From contig NZ_JALN02000001.1 of the NCBI RefSeq assembly GCF_000559085.1, positions 3,720,001 to 3,784,000 of the forward strand: DNA of 64,000 nt. The letters are read 5' to 3'. This stretch comes from Mycolicibacterium aromaticivorans JS19b1 = JCM 16368. GTDB taxonomy: Bacteria; Actinomycetota; Actinomycetes; Mycobacteriales; Mycobacteriaceae. Position numbers and translations under genes: made by a program. Numbering within the stretch: the first letter of the stretch is position 1; every line of letters starts with the position of its first letter. Below the pieces are notes generated by a model. It saw only the letters and a program-made list of their open reading frames with translations. It was not told where the DNA came from and searched no databases. Shown in pieces: positions 1 to 8,452 of this stretch.

Positions 1-227
1 CCGCCGCTTGGCGCATCGACAATTCCTGCTTCATGCGCTCCGGGAGTCTCCGGCATCTCGTGCCGTCCACCGCCCGATCGGCGCTGAATGAACCACACGC
101 CCACACCCACTGACACGACGGCGCCGACGATGATCGTGGGCCACATCAAGACTTGCGCCAGCCAGACCCGTCGTTGGGTTTTGACGACGCGCTGCTCGGC
201 ATGCCGAACTCGGGCGAGCTTGTTCAT
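1..227 (-). CDS. Truncated small membrane protein, N-terminal part only
   Basis: Reading frame open to the window edge, so the C-terminus is missing. The ATG at 227 has a good ribosome site (AGAGGA, about 5 bases upstream). The visible 75 residues start with a basic, possibly helical stretch (MNKLARVRHAEQRVVKTQRR), then one membrane segment around residues 24-48 (LMWPTIIVGAVVSVGVGVWF), then a polar Gly/Arg/Pro-rich stretch. This looks like a single-pass protein with the N-terminus inside. I do not recognise the family and assign no function. Confidence 0.6.
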   Translation of the reverse strand, partial: MNKLARVRHAEQRVVKTQRRVWLAQVLMWPTIIVGAVVSVGVGVWFIQRRSGGGRHEMPETPGAHEAGIVDAPSG

Positions 228-311
228 GTGTCCTCTAATGCCCACGATCCGCCGAGGGAAAACAGCCACGACGTGGAATCGGTACCGCGCCGGTGGGTAC
301 GATGGCGAGCC

Positions 312-1019
312 TTACTGGCAGCCGCCGGCCGGTGTGGTCACGAAAAGATTGTCGCCACCACTGGCATCGGCGTGCGAGCCGCAGTATGCGGTCGCCTCGT
401 TGTTGCTGCCGTTGCCGGCGAACGCCACGCTGCCGCTGCCGTCTGCGATCGCCTGATTCCGGTCACCGCCGCTCACCGATGCCGTGCTGCCGTTGCTGGC
501 ATCGGCGATGTTGAGTTTTCCGCCGGTAATCGTTGCGGTACTGCCATTTTGGGCCGTGGCCACGGTGAAGAGCCCATCGTGCGCGATTGCCTGGCTACCG
601 TAGTCGGCACTGGCGAAGTTCAGGATCCCGCCGGTCGCGTCGGCCGTGCTGTTGTGATCCGCCACCGCGAAATTGAAGAGGCCGCCGCCGGCGTTCGCGC
701 TGCTGCCCGCGCCTGCCACCGCCAAATTGAATCCGGGATCCGATGTCGCCGTCGCGCTGCCGTACTGGACGACGGTGCGTCCGTTGAATGAGACGGCAAA
801 GTCGGGCTTGGGCTGCGGATCCGCGGCCGCGTTCAGATGTGGGTGCCGCTTTGCACTGCTGCTCGAGTTCTCCGACGATGCCTGCTTGTGCGCGGCGCCG
901 GTTCCGCTCGACGGCGCCGCCAGGGCGACAGGCGCCCCGATCACGAGGGCGACCACCGGCCCTCCAATGCATACGGCACAAATCTTTGCTGATATTGACG
1001 GGCTGATGCTCGATTTCAC
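312..1019 (-). CDS. Secreted protein with degenerate Gly/Ser/Ala/Asn repeats
   Basis: 235 residues from a GTG start preceded by AAGGA. An N-terminal signal peptide (hydrophobic residues about 12-34, likely cut after ALA) leads to a low-complexity linker. From about residue 80 to the end the protein is built from degenerate units of about 20-22 residues of the form N-x-A-x-A-x-x-G-S-x-A-x-x-x-G-G, for example NGSTATITGG and NGSTASVSGG. It ends in CGSHADASGG and a terminal GGCQ, and the two late cysteines could form a disulfide. The periodic small-residue pattern suggests an extracellular beta-solenoid or adhesin-like stalk, but that is inference. Transcribed alone toward the left edge. Family not recognised. 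Confidence 0.7.
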   Translation of the reverse strand: MKSSISPSISAKICAVCIGGPVVALVIGAPVALAAPSSGTGAAHKQASSENSSSSAKRHPHLNAAADPQPKPDFAVSFNGRTVVQYGSATATSDPGFNLAVAGAGSSANAGGGLFNFAVADHNSTADATGGILNFASADYGSQAIAHDGLFTVATAQNGSTATITGGKLNIADASNGSTASVSGGDRNQAIADGSGSVAFAGNGSNNEATAYCGSHADASGGDNLFVTTPAGGCQ

Positions 1020-1158
1020 GATCCGGTCCTTAATATGCCGAGGTAGTACCCAACCCGGCTGTGACTGTAGCCACGTGTTGACGCCTAAGCAAATATATCC
1101 GTGCTTGCTGTGTTGTATTCAATTTTCACTCTGGCACCCGAGGGGCCAGATAAAGGAC

Positions 1159-2238
1159 CTAGCGATGGATTCCGGTCGTGCGAAAGCGGCTCCGGTAGGA
1201 GCTCGGTGACACGCCTAATGCGCGGCGGAAGGTGCGGCGCATGGTGTCCGCCGACCCGAAGCCGGCCCGCCGCGCGACAGTTTCTTGACCGTGATCGCCG
1301 GTGGCCAGCAGTACTTTCGCCGCTTCCAATCGGGCCTGCTCAACGAATCGCGACGGTGTCAATCCGACCTGCTCGCGGAACATCCGAACCAGGTGCCGCT
1401 CGCTGACGGCGGCACGTTCGGCCATCGACGCGATCGAATGATCGGCTGCCGGATCGGTCACGACGGAGTCGAGTATCTCGCGAAGCCCGCGAGATACCGG
1501 CGAGGCCGCCTCGGTCCAGACGCTGAACTGGGCCTGGCCCCCGGGGCGTTGCAGGAACACCACCATCCAACGCGCCACCCGCCGGGCCACGTCGGGGCCG
1601 TAGTCGCTTTCGACCATGGCCAGACCGAGGTCGACGCCCGCGCTGATTCCGGCCCCGGTGATGTACGGGCCGTCCTGGACGAACAACGAATCCGGCACCA
1701 CCTCGATCTCGGGGTAGGTGCGTGCCAACTCCTGGCAATGCGCCCAATGGGTGGTCGCACGGCGGCCTTCGAGTAAGCCCAGGGCCGCGAGCACGAACGC
1801 GCCGGTGCAGACCGAGGCCACCCTGCGCGCCCGCGGAGCCAGCTCGCCCACCATCTCCAAGGCCGATGCCACGACGTCCGGTGTCTGCTCTTCGGGGATG
1901 TCGTGCTCGCCGGGGGTGAAGCGGAAGTCCGGTGGCACCCCGCCCGGCACGATCAAGGTGTCGATCCGGTCCGGCACCTCGGCCAGCGGGACGTCGACTT
2001 TGAGCGTGACGAACGAGGTCGTGTTGACAGCTTCACCGGTCAGCGAGGCCAGGATCACCTGGTATCGCGCGCCGAAATCGTTTGCCCGCGCGAATATTTC
2101 AAGCGGCGCGGCTACATCTTGTAGCGTCACTTTGTCGTACAGTGCGAACACGACGATTTTGGGCGCCTGTGATCCCTGCGCATTCGCCGGTCGACGCCCT
2201 GCGGCGGTGGGCCGCTGTGAACTGTGCTCGCCTGACAC
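1159..2238 (-). CDS. GlxA-family regulator (DJ-1/PfpI domain plus AraC HTH)
   Basis: 359 residues. Residues about 27-195 form a DJ-1/PfpI-type domain (KIVVFALYDKVTLQDVAAPL, the cysteine elbow VCTGAF, then RRATTHW). Residues about 250-345 are a double helix-turn-helix AraC domain (AERAAVSERHLVRMFREQVG, ending with RRTFRRALGVSPSSYR). This is the GlxA/AraC architecture, whose DJ-1 domain usually senses a small molecule and is not an active amidase. GTG start at 2238 with AGAGGA upstream. It is divergent from the nitrile hydratase operon, which makes it the natural candidate regulator of that operon; this is inferred from position and the direct repeats between them. Confidence 0.9.
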   Translation of the reverse strand: MSGEHSSQRPTAAGRRPANAQGSQAPKIVVFALYDKVTLQDVAAPLEIFARANDFGARYQVILASLTGEAVNTTSFVTLKVDVPLAEVPDRIDTLIVPGGVPPDFRFTPGEHDIPEEQTPDVVASALEMVGELAPRARRVASVCTGAFVLAALGLLEGRRATTHWAHCQELARTYPEIEVVPDSLFVQDGPYITGAGISAGVDLGLAMVESDYGPDVARRVARWMVVFLQRPGGQAQFSVWTEAASPVSRGLREILDSVVTDPAADHSIASMAERAAVSERHLVRMFREQVGLTPSRFVEQARLEAAKVLLATGDHGQETVARRAGFGSADTMRRTFRRALGVSPSSYRSRFRTTGIHR

Positions 2239-2331
2239 CCGGTGCTGTCCTCTCGTGACCCATCCGAGGTGAAGTCAACGTAGCGGCCCCGGGGTGCGAC
2301 GGCAACGCGAACAGTGGCACAGCACCGCGAA

Positions 2332-2359
2332 GTCCGGAATTGCGCGTTTCGTGTCCGGA
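2332..2359. promoter_or_regulatory. Direct repeat, candidate AraC-type operator
   Basis: GTCCGGA occurs at 2332-2338 and again at 2353-2359, 21 bases apart start to start (two helical turns). The next bases are also similar (ATTG versus GCTG). The repeats lie in the 238-base gap between the divergent GlxA-type gene and the nitrile hydratase operon. AraC-family proteins typically bind direct half-sites at this spacing. Assignment to the GlxA protein is inference. Confidence 0.4.
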
Positions 2360-2476
2360 GCTGACGGGCCGGGCAACCGTGCCGTAACGCGGCTGAAACC
2401 CTCTGGGCTGAGGCTGATTTCACCGTACTCCGCTCCGGTGCCGAAGCGAGTCATCAACCCTCGAAGAAGGTGGGCC

Positions 2477-3007
2477 ATGGATTCTCGGACAGCCTTGACG
2501 CTGAGCATTGGCGTGCTCGGCGGCGTGGCAGTCGCGTTCACTGCCGAGGTCATCACCGTGCCGATCTGGGTGGTGTTCTTGGCGTGGGCTTCGTTCTTCT
2601 TCGTCGGTGGCGGCGTCGCCGGCTGGGTTCGGTCGGTCGCGTCGAACATCGTCGGCGTGATCATCGCCTCGGCCAGCCTCTACGCCGCCTACCTGATGGG
2701 CGGCAGCCTGCTGGTGACCGCAATCGCCGTGGGTGTAGGTAGCGCTGTCATGGTGCAGGCGTCGTGGGTGCCGCTGTTGGCCGCAACTCCCGCCGTCGTC
2801 GTCGGATTCGCCTCCACGGTGTCGACGGTCGCCGGCCGAGGCAACGACGTCACCGTCACCACCATCTCGCACCCCGGGCTCGTCGCCGCGGTGGCCTGCG
2901 TCCTCGGAGCGTCCTTTGGCCTGCTTTCCGAATACCTGGCAACCGCCATGACCAAGAAGTCGGTCGCAGACACCGCACCCCCGCACACGGAAGGAAGCCC
3001 GGCCTGA
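2477..3007 (+). CDS. DUF1097 membrane protein, first gene of nitrile hydratase operon
   Basis: 176 residues, nearly all hydrophobic: about five to six membrane segments beginning at residue 5 (TLSIGVLGGVAVAFTAEVI) and ending in a short polar tail. The layout and small-residue-rich helices fit DUF1097 inner-membrane proteins, whose function is not established. I chose the ATG at 2477 because the hydrophobic region starts directly after it and GAAGAAGG precedes it; the frame is open further upstream but that part is not family-like. Its stop overlaps the ATG of the next gene by one base, so it is translated with the nitrile hydratase genes. It may move substrate, product or metal across the membrane, but nothing in the sequence shows this. 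Confidence 0.75.
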   Translation: MDSRTALTLSIGVLGGVAVAFTAEVITVPIWVVFLAWASFFFVGGGVAGWVRSVASNIVGVIIASASLYAAYLMGGSLLVTAIAVGVGSAVMVQASWVPLLAATPAVVVGFASTVSTVAGRGNDVTVTTISHPGLVAAVACVLGASFGLLSEYLATAMTKKSVADTAPPHTEGSPA

Positions 3008-3744
3008 TGAAACTGCAGCATTATCTCGGCGGCCTCGAAGGCCTGCCCGAGCCGTTGACCCTGGAGAAGCGGGTCTTCGTCGAGGAGTGGGAGAAGCGCA
3101 TCTTCGGCATCCACGTCGCGATGATGGGCTTGTCGAACCATCTCGGTGCCGCGTTGCCGGGGTATCCCATCGACGAAGTGCCCACGGCCTTCGCAGACGA
3201 GTGGACGTGGGCCGACCTGCGTACCGGCGCTGAGGCGATGAACCCGTTCGACTACTTCAAGTTTCGCTATTACGAGAAGTGGCTGGGCGGCATCACCCAG
3301 TTCTTCATCGACAAGGGCTATGTGACCGAGGAAGAGCTCGCTGAACGGATGGCCGAGGACGGCTCGGGCACCGACGCCGACGACCGTCCGGCGATCGACG
3401 ACCAGGTGATCGCCTATCTGCGCCTAGGGGACAGCCCGCGCCGTGACATCGCGCACCCGAAGTTCACGGTCGGCTCGCAGGTACGCATCACCAATGTTCC
3501 CGCTGACGCACATAGCCGGTTGCCGGGCTACCTGCGTGAACGCGTCGGCACCGTGGAACGCGTATTCGAGGGTGACTACGGCTATTTCACCCACACCGGC
3601 GACGGCATCGGCGACCCGATGCCGATTTACATCGTCGAATTCGATCCGGCCGCGATCTGGGGCCCGCGCGCCGAGGGCGGCCCACTGAAGCTCTACGCCG
3701 AGTTGTTCGAAGCCTATTTGGCACCGATCGAGGAGAAAGCATGA
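3007..3744 (+). CDS. nthB: Nitrile hydratase beta subunit
   Basis: 245 residues, a usual beta-subunit length. The N-terminus (MKLQHYLGGLEGL) is the family hallmark, followed by a helical region with WEKRIFGIHVAMM. The C-terminal SH3-like half carries the typical VRITNVPADAHSRLPGYLR segment and the GTVERVFEGDYGYFT strand. With the alpha subunit it forms the cytoplasmic heterodimer that hydrates nitriles to amides. The beta-before-alpha order is typical of cobalt nitrile hydratases; iron enzymes are usually alpha-beta. The ATG shares its A with the TGA of the upstream gene. Confidence 0.93.
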   Translation: MKLQHYLGGLEGLPEPLTLEKRVFVEEWEKRIFGIHVAMMGLSNHLGAALPGYPIDEVPTAFADEWTWADLRTGAEAMNPFDYFKFRYYEKWLGGITQFFIDKGYVTEEELAERMAEDGSGTDADDRPAIDDQVIAYLRLGDSPRRDIAHPKFTVGSQVRITNVPADAHSRLPGYLRERVGTVERVFEGDYGYFTHTGDGIGDPMPIYIVEFDPAAIWGPRAEGGPLKLYAELFEAYLAPIEEKA

Positions 3745-4361
3745 CCGGACAGTTCGCCTACCCGCCCGACCGCGAAGAGATCAGCGCCAAGCAGGTGGCC
3801 GCACTCGAGGCGCTGCTCATCGAGAAGGGCGTCATCACACCGCAGACCGTGGACAAGGTGCTGGCCTACTTCGAGACCGAGATGACGCCGCTCAACGGCA
3901 AGAAGATCGTCGTAAAGGCCTGGACTGATCCCGAATTCGCTGCGAAGGTAGTGGTCGACACCCCGGCGGCCGTCGCGGAACTGGACCTGCCGGAGGGAAT
4001 GGCCGGCGCCGAGGGCGAACACCTGCAGGCGGTGGCCAATACGGCCGGTGTGCACAACCTGGTGATCTGCACGCTCTGCTCGTGCTTCCCGTGGCCGGTG
4101 CTCGGCCTGCCGCCCTATTGGTACAAGGACCCGACGTTCCGGTCGCGGGCCGCCCGCGAACCGCGCAAGGTGCTCGCCGAGGTGGGCCTGGAGCTACCCG
4201 CCGACACTGAGATCAAGGTGTGGGACTCCAGCGGCCACTCCCGGTGGTTTGTCATTCCCGAACGTCCCTCGGGGACCGAAGATTTCACCGACGAGATGTT
4301 GATGGATCTGGTGACCACGGAGTCGATGATCGGAGTGGCATTGGCGGGTCCGACGTCATGA
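3741..4361 (+). CDS. nthA: Nitrile hydratase alpha subunit, cobalt type
   Basis: 206 residues. The metal site is ICTLCSC: Cys110, Cys113, Ser114 and Cys115. Threonine after the first cysteine is the cobalt-type signature (iron enzymes have CSLCSC). The usual downstream motif FPWPVLGLPPYWYK follows. In the family, two of the cysteines are oxidised to sulfinic and sulfenic acids and the metal binds backbone amides. The start overlaps the beta-subunit stop by four bases. A thiocyanate hydrolase gamma subunit has the same fold, but the two-subunit organisation and the accessory gene favour nitrile hydratase. Confidence 0.95.
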   Translation: MTGQFAYPPDREEISAKQVAALEALLIEKGVITPQTVDKVLAYFETEMTPLNGKKIVVKAWTDPEFAAKVVVDTPAAVAELDLPEGMAGAEGEHLQAVANTAGVHNLVICTLCSCFPWPVLGLPPYWYKDPTFRSRAAREPRKVLAEVGLELPADTEIKVWDSSGHSRWFVIPERPSGTEDFTDEMLMDLVTTESMIGVALAGPTS

Positions 4362-4669
4362 AGCTGCACGACACCTGCACCACGGATCAGGCCGCACCGC
4401 AGTTCGACCATGAGTGGCAGCGCCGCGCCTTCGGACTGGCGCTCGCGCTCTCGGAGTTCCGGCACTACCCCTGGAGCGAGTTCCAGGAGACTCTGATCTC
4501 GACGATCGGCGAGTGGGAAGGCCGGCCCGAATCCGAACGGGGGCAATGGGAGTACTACGACCACTGGGTTGCCACACTCGAGAAGCTCGTCGACCGCCAC
4601 GAGCTCCTCACTGCGCCCCCGCTCACCGACGCCAACGATCACGCGCTCGCCCACGACCACGACCACTAG
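4358..4669 (+). CDS. Nitrile hydratase activator (P14K-like) with His-rich tail
   Basis: 103 residues, beta-subunit-N-terminus-like fold as in the small activators of cobalt nitrile hydratases (P14K, NhlE), which deliver cobalt by swapping partners with the alpha subunit. Visible family features are FDHEWQRRAFGLALAL, the FQETLISTIGEWE helix and YYDHWVATLEKLV. The last residues, HALAHDHDH, form a histidine/aspartate tail that could hold cobalt, which is reasonable next to a cobalt transporter. The ATG overlaps the alpha-subunit stop by four bases. A plausible function is cobalt loading of the alpha subunit. Confidence 0.88.
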   Translation: MKLHDTCTTDQAAPQFDHEWQRRAFGLALALSEFRHYPWSEFQETLISTIGEWEGRPESERGQWEYYDHWVATLEKLVDRHELLTAPPLTDANDHALAHDHDH

Positions 4670-4687
4670 AACTGCGAGGACCTTTCG

Positions 4688-4912
4688 ATGAATGAAGCCA
4701 ATCCCACCCTCGGCGCGCCGCGTGTCGACCTGCGTGCCGCTGCGAACAGTCTCGCCACCCCGCTGCGGTTGGCCGTGCTGACGCTGCTGGCGCTGATCGT
4801 CTATTACTTCGTCGGGTACGACCAAGGTGCCGTGTCGGTGTTCGGTTCGGACACCCACATCCACGAGTTCGTGCACGACGCACGTCACCTGCTGGGGTTC
4901 CCGTGCCACTGA
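4688..4912 (+). CDS. cbtB: Cobalt transporter subunit CbtB
   Basis: 74 residues with one membrane segment (about residues 27-46, LRLAVLTLLALIVYYFVGYD) and a histidine-rich C-terminal stretch containing THIHEFVHDARH and ending in PCH. This is the short CbtB pattern: a single helix followed by a metal-binding His motif. It lies 18 bases after the nitrile hydratase activator with GAGGACC upstream of its ATG, and overlaps cbtA by ten bases. It should supply cobalt for the nitrile hydratase. Confidence 0.9.
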   Translation: MNEANPTLGAPRVDLRAAANSLATPLRLAVLTLLALIVYYFVGYDQGAVSVFGSDTHIHEFVHDARHLLGFPCH

Positions 4913-5721
4913 CCGCCGAATTGCCCTCAGCTGTACGCTATCTCGTACCCGGTGTGATGGGCGGCATCGTCTGCTTCGCGTTCAGCCGGTGGCTCATCGC
5001 GCCGTTGATCTCCACCGCGGTGGCCTACGAAGGCGATCGCGAACACGCCGAGGCCGTGCTCGCCGGCGAAGCTCACGGCCATGGTCATGAGCTGTTCAGT
5101 CGCTCGGTGCAGGAGAACGTCGGTGCCGCTGTCGGGATCGTCGCCTTCGCCGTCGCGATGGGCGTGCTGTTCGTGGTGGCCTACACCGCGATTCGTTCGG
5201 CGATCGAACGACGCGGCGGCACGGCCGATCCCACGGGCCTGGCGCTGCTGTTGTCGGCGGGAATGTTCGGCGCGATCACGTTGCTGCCGGGCCTGAAGTA
5301 TCCGCCGAATCCGCCCACCGTCGGTTTGGAAGAGACCATCGGCGCGCGAAGTTCGGCCTTCCTGACCATCACGGTCGCCTCGGTGATTGCGGCGTGCGTG
5401 GCAACAGCTGCCGGGTTGGCGTGGTCCCGGCGGTGGGGGAATTGGCCGGCGGCCGCGCTCGCATCCGGTGGCTATGGTGCGGTCATGCTGGCCGCTTGCA
5501 CGGTGCTGCCCGGCTTCCACGAGGTGCCCGGCCCGCTCTCCGGACCGGACGGCATTCTGATCGAGGGCTTCCCGGCTCAGGTGCTGGCCGATTTCCGGGT
5601 GTATTCGTTGCTGAACCAGGCATTGATGTGGGCGACGATCGGCGTGACGTGGGCGCTTCTGTCCCGGCTGGCCGCCCGCAGCCGACGGCGCTCGTTCGGA
5701 ATGGGTTATGTCGCAGCCTGA
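4903..5721 (+). CDS. cbtA: Cobalt transporter subunit CbtA
   Basis: 272 residues with about five to six membrane segments. A cytoplasmic or periplasmic loop near residue 58 carries the histidine cluster [13 protein letters not shown], and later loops carry [15 protein letters not shown] and [16 protein letters not shown], all CbtA landmarks. CbtA and CbtB form a cobalt uptake system first recognised next to cobalamin genes. Here no cobalamin gene or cobalamin riboswitch is visible, and the pair sits at the end of the nitrile hydratase operon, so its client is probably the hydratase. Starts inside cbtB (ten-base overlap). Confidence 0.9.
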   Translation: MPLTAELPSAVRYLVPGVMGGIVCFAFSRWLIAPLISTAVAYEGDREHAEAVLAGEAHGHGHELFSRSVQENVGAAVGIVAFAVAMGVLFVVAYTAIRSAIERRGGTADPTGLALLLSAGMFGAITLLPGLKYPPNPPTVGLEETIGARSSAFLTITVASVIAACVATAAGLAWSRRWGNWPAAALASGGYGAVMLAACTVLPGFHEVPGPLSGPDGILIEGFPAQVLADFRVYSLLNQALMWATIGVTWALLSRLAARSRRRSFGMGYVAA

Positions 5722-5765
5722 CTGATCTAGTCGATCCGTCGTGCGACTCTGACTCCCAGAGCACC

Positions 5766-6185
5766 CAATTGCGGTGGCGCCCGCTCAGCTTCTGGCCTGC
5801 GCACGCGGCGGTGACTGTCGACGCGGGCGGTACCGTGTCCACCTTCCGCACCGGTGACACGCTGATCGCCACCGCCGACAGTGCCACCCATCAACTGACC
5901 ATCACTCGCAACGGGGTGGTGGAGGTCCCGGTCAACTCCACCTACGGCTACAAGACGACGGTCTAGCTCGCCGTGCGATTCGATGACAGCGGCAACTTCG
6001 TGCACAGCGCTCCCTGGTCGGTCGACGATCAGGGGAAGCGCGACGTCAGTCACGGGTGCATCAACATCAGCCCGGCGAACGCCCGCTGGTTTTACGACAA
6101 CTTCGGCGCCGGCGATCCCATCATCGTGAAAAACTCCACCGGCACCTACGCCAGGATCGACGGCTCGAGCGACTGGCAGCGATAG
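5766..6185 (+). pseudogene. L,D-transpeptidase remnant (YkuD), internal deletion and stop
   Basis: One frame holds two recognisable pieces of a mycobacterial L,D-transpeptidase. The first is the end of the Ig-like domain ([20 protein letters not shown], then the strand ending [11 protein letters not shown]). The second is the C-terminal catalytic half ([11 protein letters not shown], the catalytic [12 protein letters not shown] and WFYDN). The segment that should join them (the start of the YkuD domain with its SMGK region) is missing, and a TAG at 5964-5966 interrupts the frame after YGYKTTV. The N-terminal signal and first Ig domain are also absent; the remnant begins right after cbtA. It cannot make an active enzyme although the catalytic cysteine survives. 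Confidence 0.85.
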
Positions 6186-6410
6186 CGGCATAGCGTTCAG
6201 TTCGCTGACGGGGACCCACGCTGACAACAGATGCGGCAAAGTCTACGTTCACGGTCCTCTGGGTAATTTGCCAGAAGGCACAACGCCGGGAGCCGCGGGA
6301 CCGGTCCAACGGTCCAAACACGGCCCATCCCTGTCGAATTCAATTTTTCCGCCCCGGCCATGGGGTAGGTTGCTCATGGGTCAGGGGTGACACGACGACG
6401 GGGAGTCAGT

Positions 6411-7604
6411 ATGTATGCAGTCCCTCGGCCCTTTGTTGCCGCCACGGTGGCAGTGGTCGGAGCCGGCGCCATCGCGATCAGCCCGGCGGCCCCGGCGGCA
6501 CTGGACATCCACGCGGCGCCCGCGATTCAACTCGCTGCCAGCACCGACTGGACGGACATCTTCACCAGGGCCGGCCAAGGCGCGCAGACGTTGTTCGACA
6601 CCTGGCGAGAGGCGCCGGCTCCGGTACTGCAGCAGATCGTCGCCAACCAGATCTCCTACCTCAAAGAGCTGCCCGACTTCGCGGCCATCGCCAACCAGAT
6701 CCAGACCCATCTCCGGGCCGCCCTCTCCGCACCGACCGCCCCCGATCTGAGCACCCTGGACAGCACTCACCGGACCTTCTACCAACTGCTGCCCGCGGTC
6801 CTGCAACTGCCTGGTGTCCCAGATCTGTTGCAGCTCAGCATTTCTCCCACCGGAAAGCAGCTCTTGGCCTTCTCGACCACCGCGCTGAGCGGTGTCGTAC
6901 TCGGCATGGCGGGCCCGGTGCTAGGGCCCCTACTGGTGTTGGCGTCGAGCGTGGATGCGATCCGGGCGGAGCTCACCTCGCCGACACCCGATGTGGCTGC
7001 TGCGCTCAGCACGTTGACGAACATCCCGGCGGCGATGACCGACGCGTTCCTCAATGGCGGCCAGCATGTCGATCTCACGGCGCTGGCGCAGACGTTCGGA
7101 CCGGCGATCGGGGTGAGCTTCCCGACCGGCGTGAAAGTCGGGATTGCGCTTGGCGGTCTGCTCAGCCCGGGTGGCTCGATCTTCAACGCGCTGGATTTCG
7201 CCTACGACAACGACCTGCTCGGCGTGCTGCACATCCACGTCCCGCTGGCGACGGGTAATCCGATCGGTCCCATCGGCGCCTTCATGGAGTTCACCCGTGC
7301 CATCGCGAAGTCCATCGGGTGGACCGCACCGGCAACTGCTGCGGCCGCTCGGAGCGCGGCCGCGCCGAGCGGTTTGGCGGCGGCCAACGAGGTGCCGAGG
7401 TCCGTCCTGGCCTCCGTGCCAACGCCAACCGTGACGACGCCGATCACGACCAAGGCGACCACGAATCGTCAGGTCAAGGCGAGCACGGGAAGTAATGTCG
7501 GGGCTCGCGGCAACACCGCCGCCAAGCGCACCCCGGCGGCAGCCGGGTCCGGCAAGGGGTCCAGCGCCCGGGCGAAGGCGCCGGCGAAAGCTGCAGCCGG
7601 GTAA
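6411..7604 (+). CDS. GjpA-like secreted protein (putative outer-membrane porin family)
   Basis: 397 residues. Short N-terminal MYAVPRPFVAATVAVVGAG followed by a hydrophobic signal and mature AIQLAA, as in the mycobacterial proteins annotated as GjpA-type porins. The core has many helical Ala/Leu-rich stretches (VLQQIVANQISYLKELP and a membrane-like ALSGVVLGMAGPVLGPLLVL). The last 80 residues are Ala/Thr/Lys-rich and basic (ending SSARAKAPAKAAAG), a tail that could contact the wall. The ATG at 6411 is chosen over the upstream GTG because GGGGAG sits just before it and the conserved start matches. The porin role is inferred from family naming only. Confidence 0.6.
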   Translation: MYAVPRPFVAATVAVVGAGAIAISPAAPAALDIHAAPAIQLAASTDWTDIFTRAGQGAQTLFDTWREAPAPVLQQIVANQISYLKELPDFAAIANQIQTHLRAALSAPTAPDLSTLDSTHRTFYQLLPAVLQLPGVPDLLQLSISPTGKQLLAFSTTALSGVVLGMAGPVLGPLLVLASSVDAIRAELTSPTPDVAAALSTLTNIPAAMTDAFLNGGQHVDLTALAQTFGPAIGVSFPTGVKVGIALGGLLSPGGSIFNALDFAYDNDLLGVLHIHVPLATGNPIGPIGAFMEFTRAIAKSIGWTAPATAAAARSAAAPSGLAAANEVPRSVLASVPTPTVTTPITTKATTNRQVKASTGSNVGARGNTAAKRTPAAAGSGKGSSARAKAPAKAAAG

Positions 7605-7687
7605 CCGCCGGTCAGTGATCCAAACTCGGTGGCCGGGCCTCGGCGCGCCAGGGCCACGTTTCGACCACACCGGGCGATGATACGGAT

Positions 7688-8452
7688 GTGGCTGCTGATA
7701 CCAATGTGACTAACCAGGAACCGCCGGTCGAGCGCCCGACATCGCAACCGGAGGCGTTCGCCCGGGCCGTGGCGGGTGAGCCGCCAGCCGAGCCGACTCC
7801 CGTGTCGCCGCGCAAGCAGCGGACATGGTCGATGCCGAAGTCGCCGATCACGCGTAAGCAGGCCGACGAACTCGGTCGCGCGGCGGTCAAAGCCGTGACC
7901 AGCATGGCCCGTTTCATCGCCGCGGTCGCCCGCAACACCGCGCTTGCCGTCACAAAGATCTGGCGGGTCATCGAAGGCGTACCGGCGGCCGTGCAGTTGT
8001 TCGGCGCCGCGGGCATCGGGATGCTGCTCGGTATCGTCGGCGCGATCACGCTGCACTCGACTGCGGGCTTGGTCTGCACCGTCGTAGTCATCCCGGTCTG
8101 CGCCGCAATCCTCGGTGCGCTCGGCCACCGCTGGTATCGCGGACTGGCCATCGACGCGACCGAGCACCACACGCCGGCCGAGCCGACCCCGTCCGACCTT
8201 CAGCGTTCGGTCGAGTACGTCGACAAGAAGCTGGCCCTGGCCCTCAACGCGTTCGGCACCGAGCAGCACCAGCAGGCGGTCATCGCGTTGTTCCAGGCCA
8301 AGACAGCGGTCGAGCTCACGCTGGGAACAGAGCAGGACCCGCCGAGCCATGTCGACCTGTCGCTTCGCGCGGACGACTATGCCCTGCGGCCGCGGATCCG
8401 TGCCGGCTCGACTTCTGCGCTATCGGAAAGCAATTCACTGGCGGCATCGTGA
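7688..8452 (+). CDS. Membrane protein of unknown function
   Basis: 254 residues from a GTG start. A disordered Pro/Glu-rich N-terminus (about 60 residues) leads to an Ala-rich helical region. Two membrane helices follow at about residues 100-140 (LFGAAGIGMLLGIVGAITL and LVCTVVVIPVCAAILGALG). The C-terminal soluble part has a helical segment (VEYVDKKLALALNAF) reminiscent of a short helical-repeat fold. The stop overlaps the next start by four bases (GTGA), so the two proteins are co-translated. Family not recognised. Confidence 0.65.
   Translation: MAADTNVTNQEPPVERPTSQPEAFARAVAGEPPAEPTPVSPRKQRTWSMPKSPITRKQADELGRAAVKAVTSMARFIAAVARNTALAVTKIWRVIEGVPAAVQLFGAAGIGMLLGIVGAITLHSTAGLVCTVVVIPVCAAILGALGHRWYRGLAIDATEHHTPAEPTPSDLQRSVEYVDKKLALALNAFGTEQHQQAVIALFQAKTAVELTLGTEQDPPSHVDLSLRADDYALRPRIRAGSTSALSESNSLAAS

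Noticed and set aside
4688..5721. Cobalamin riboswitch expected before cbtB/cbtA
   Set aside because: Only 18 bases separate the activator from cbtB, and no B12-box-like sequence was found before the operon.
6298..6307. GGACCGGTCC palindrome before the GjpA-like gene
   Set aside because: A ten-base palindrome is frequent by chance in such GC-rich DNA, and no second site or regulator gene supports it.
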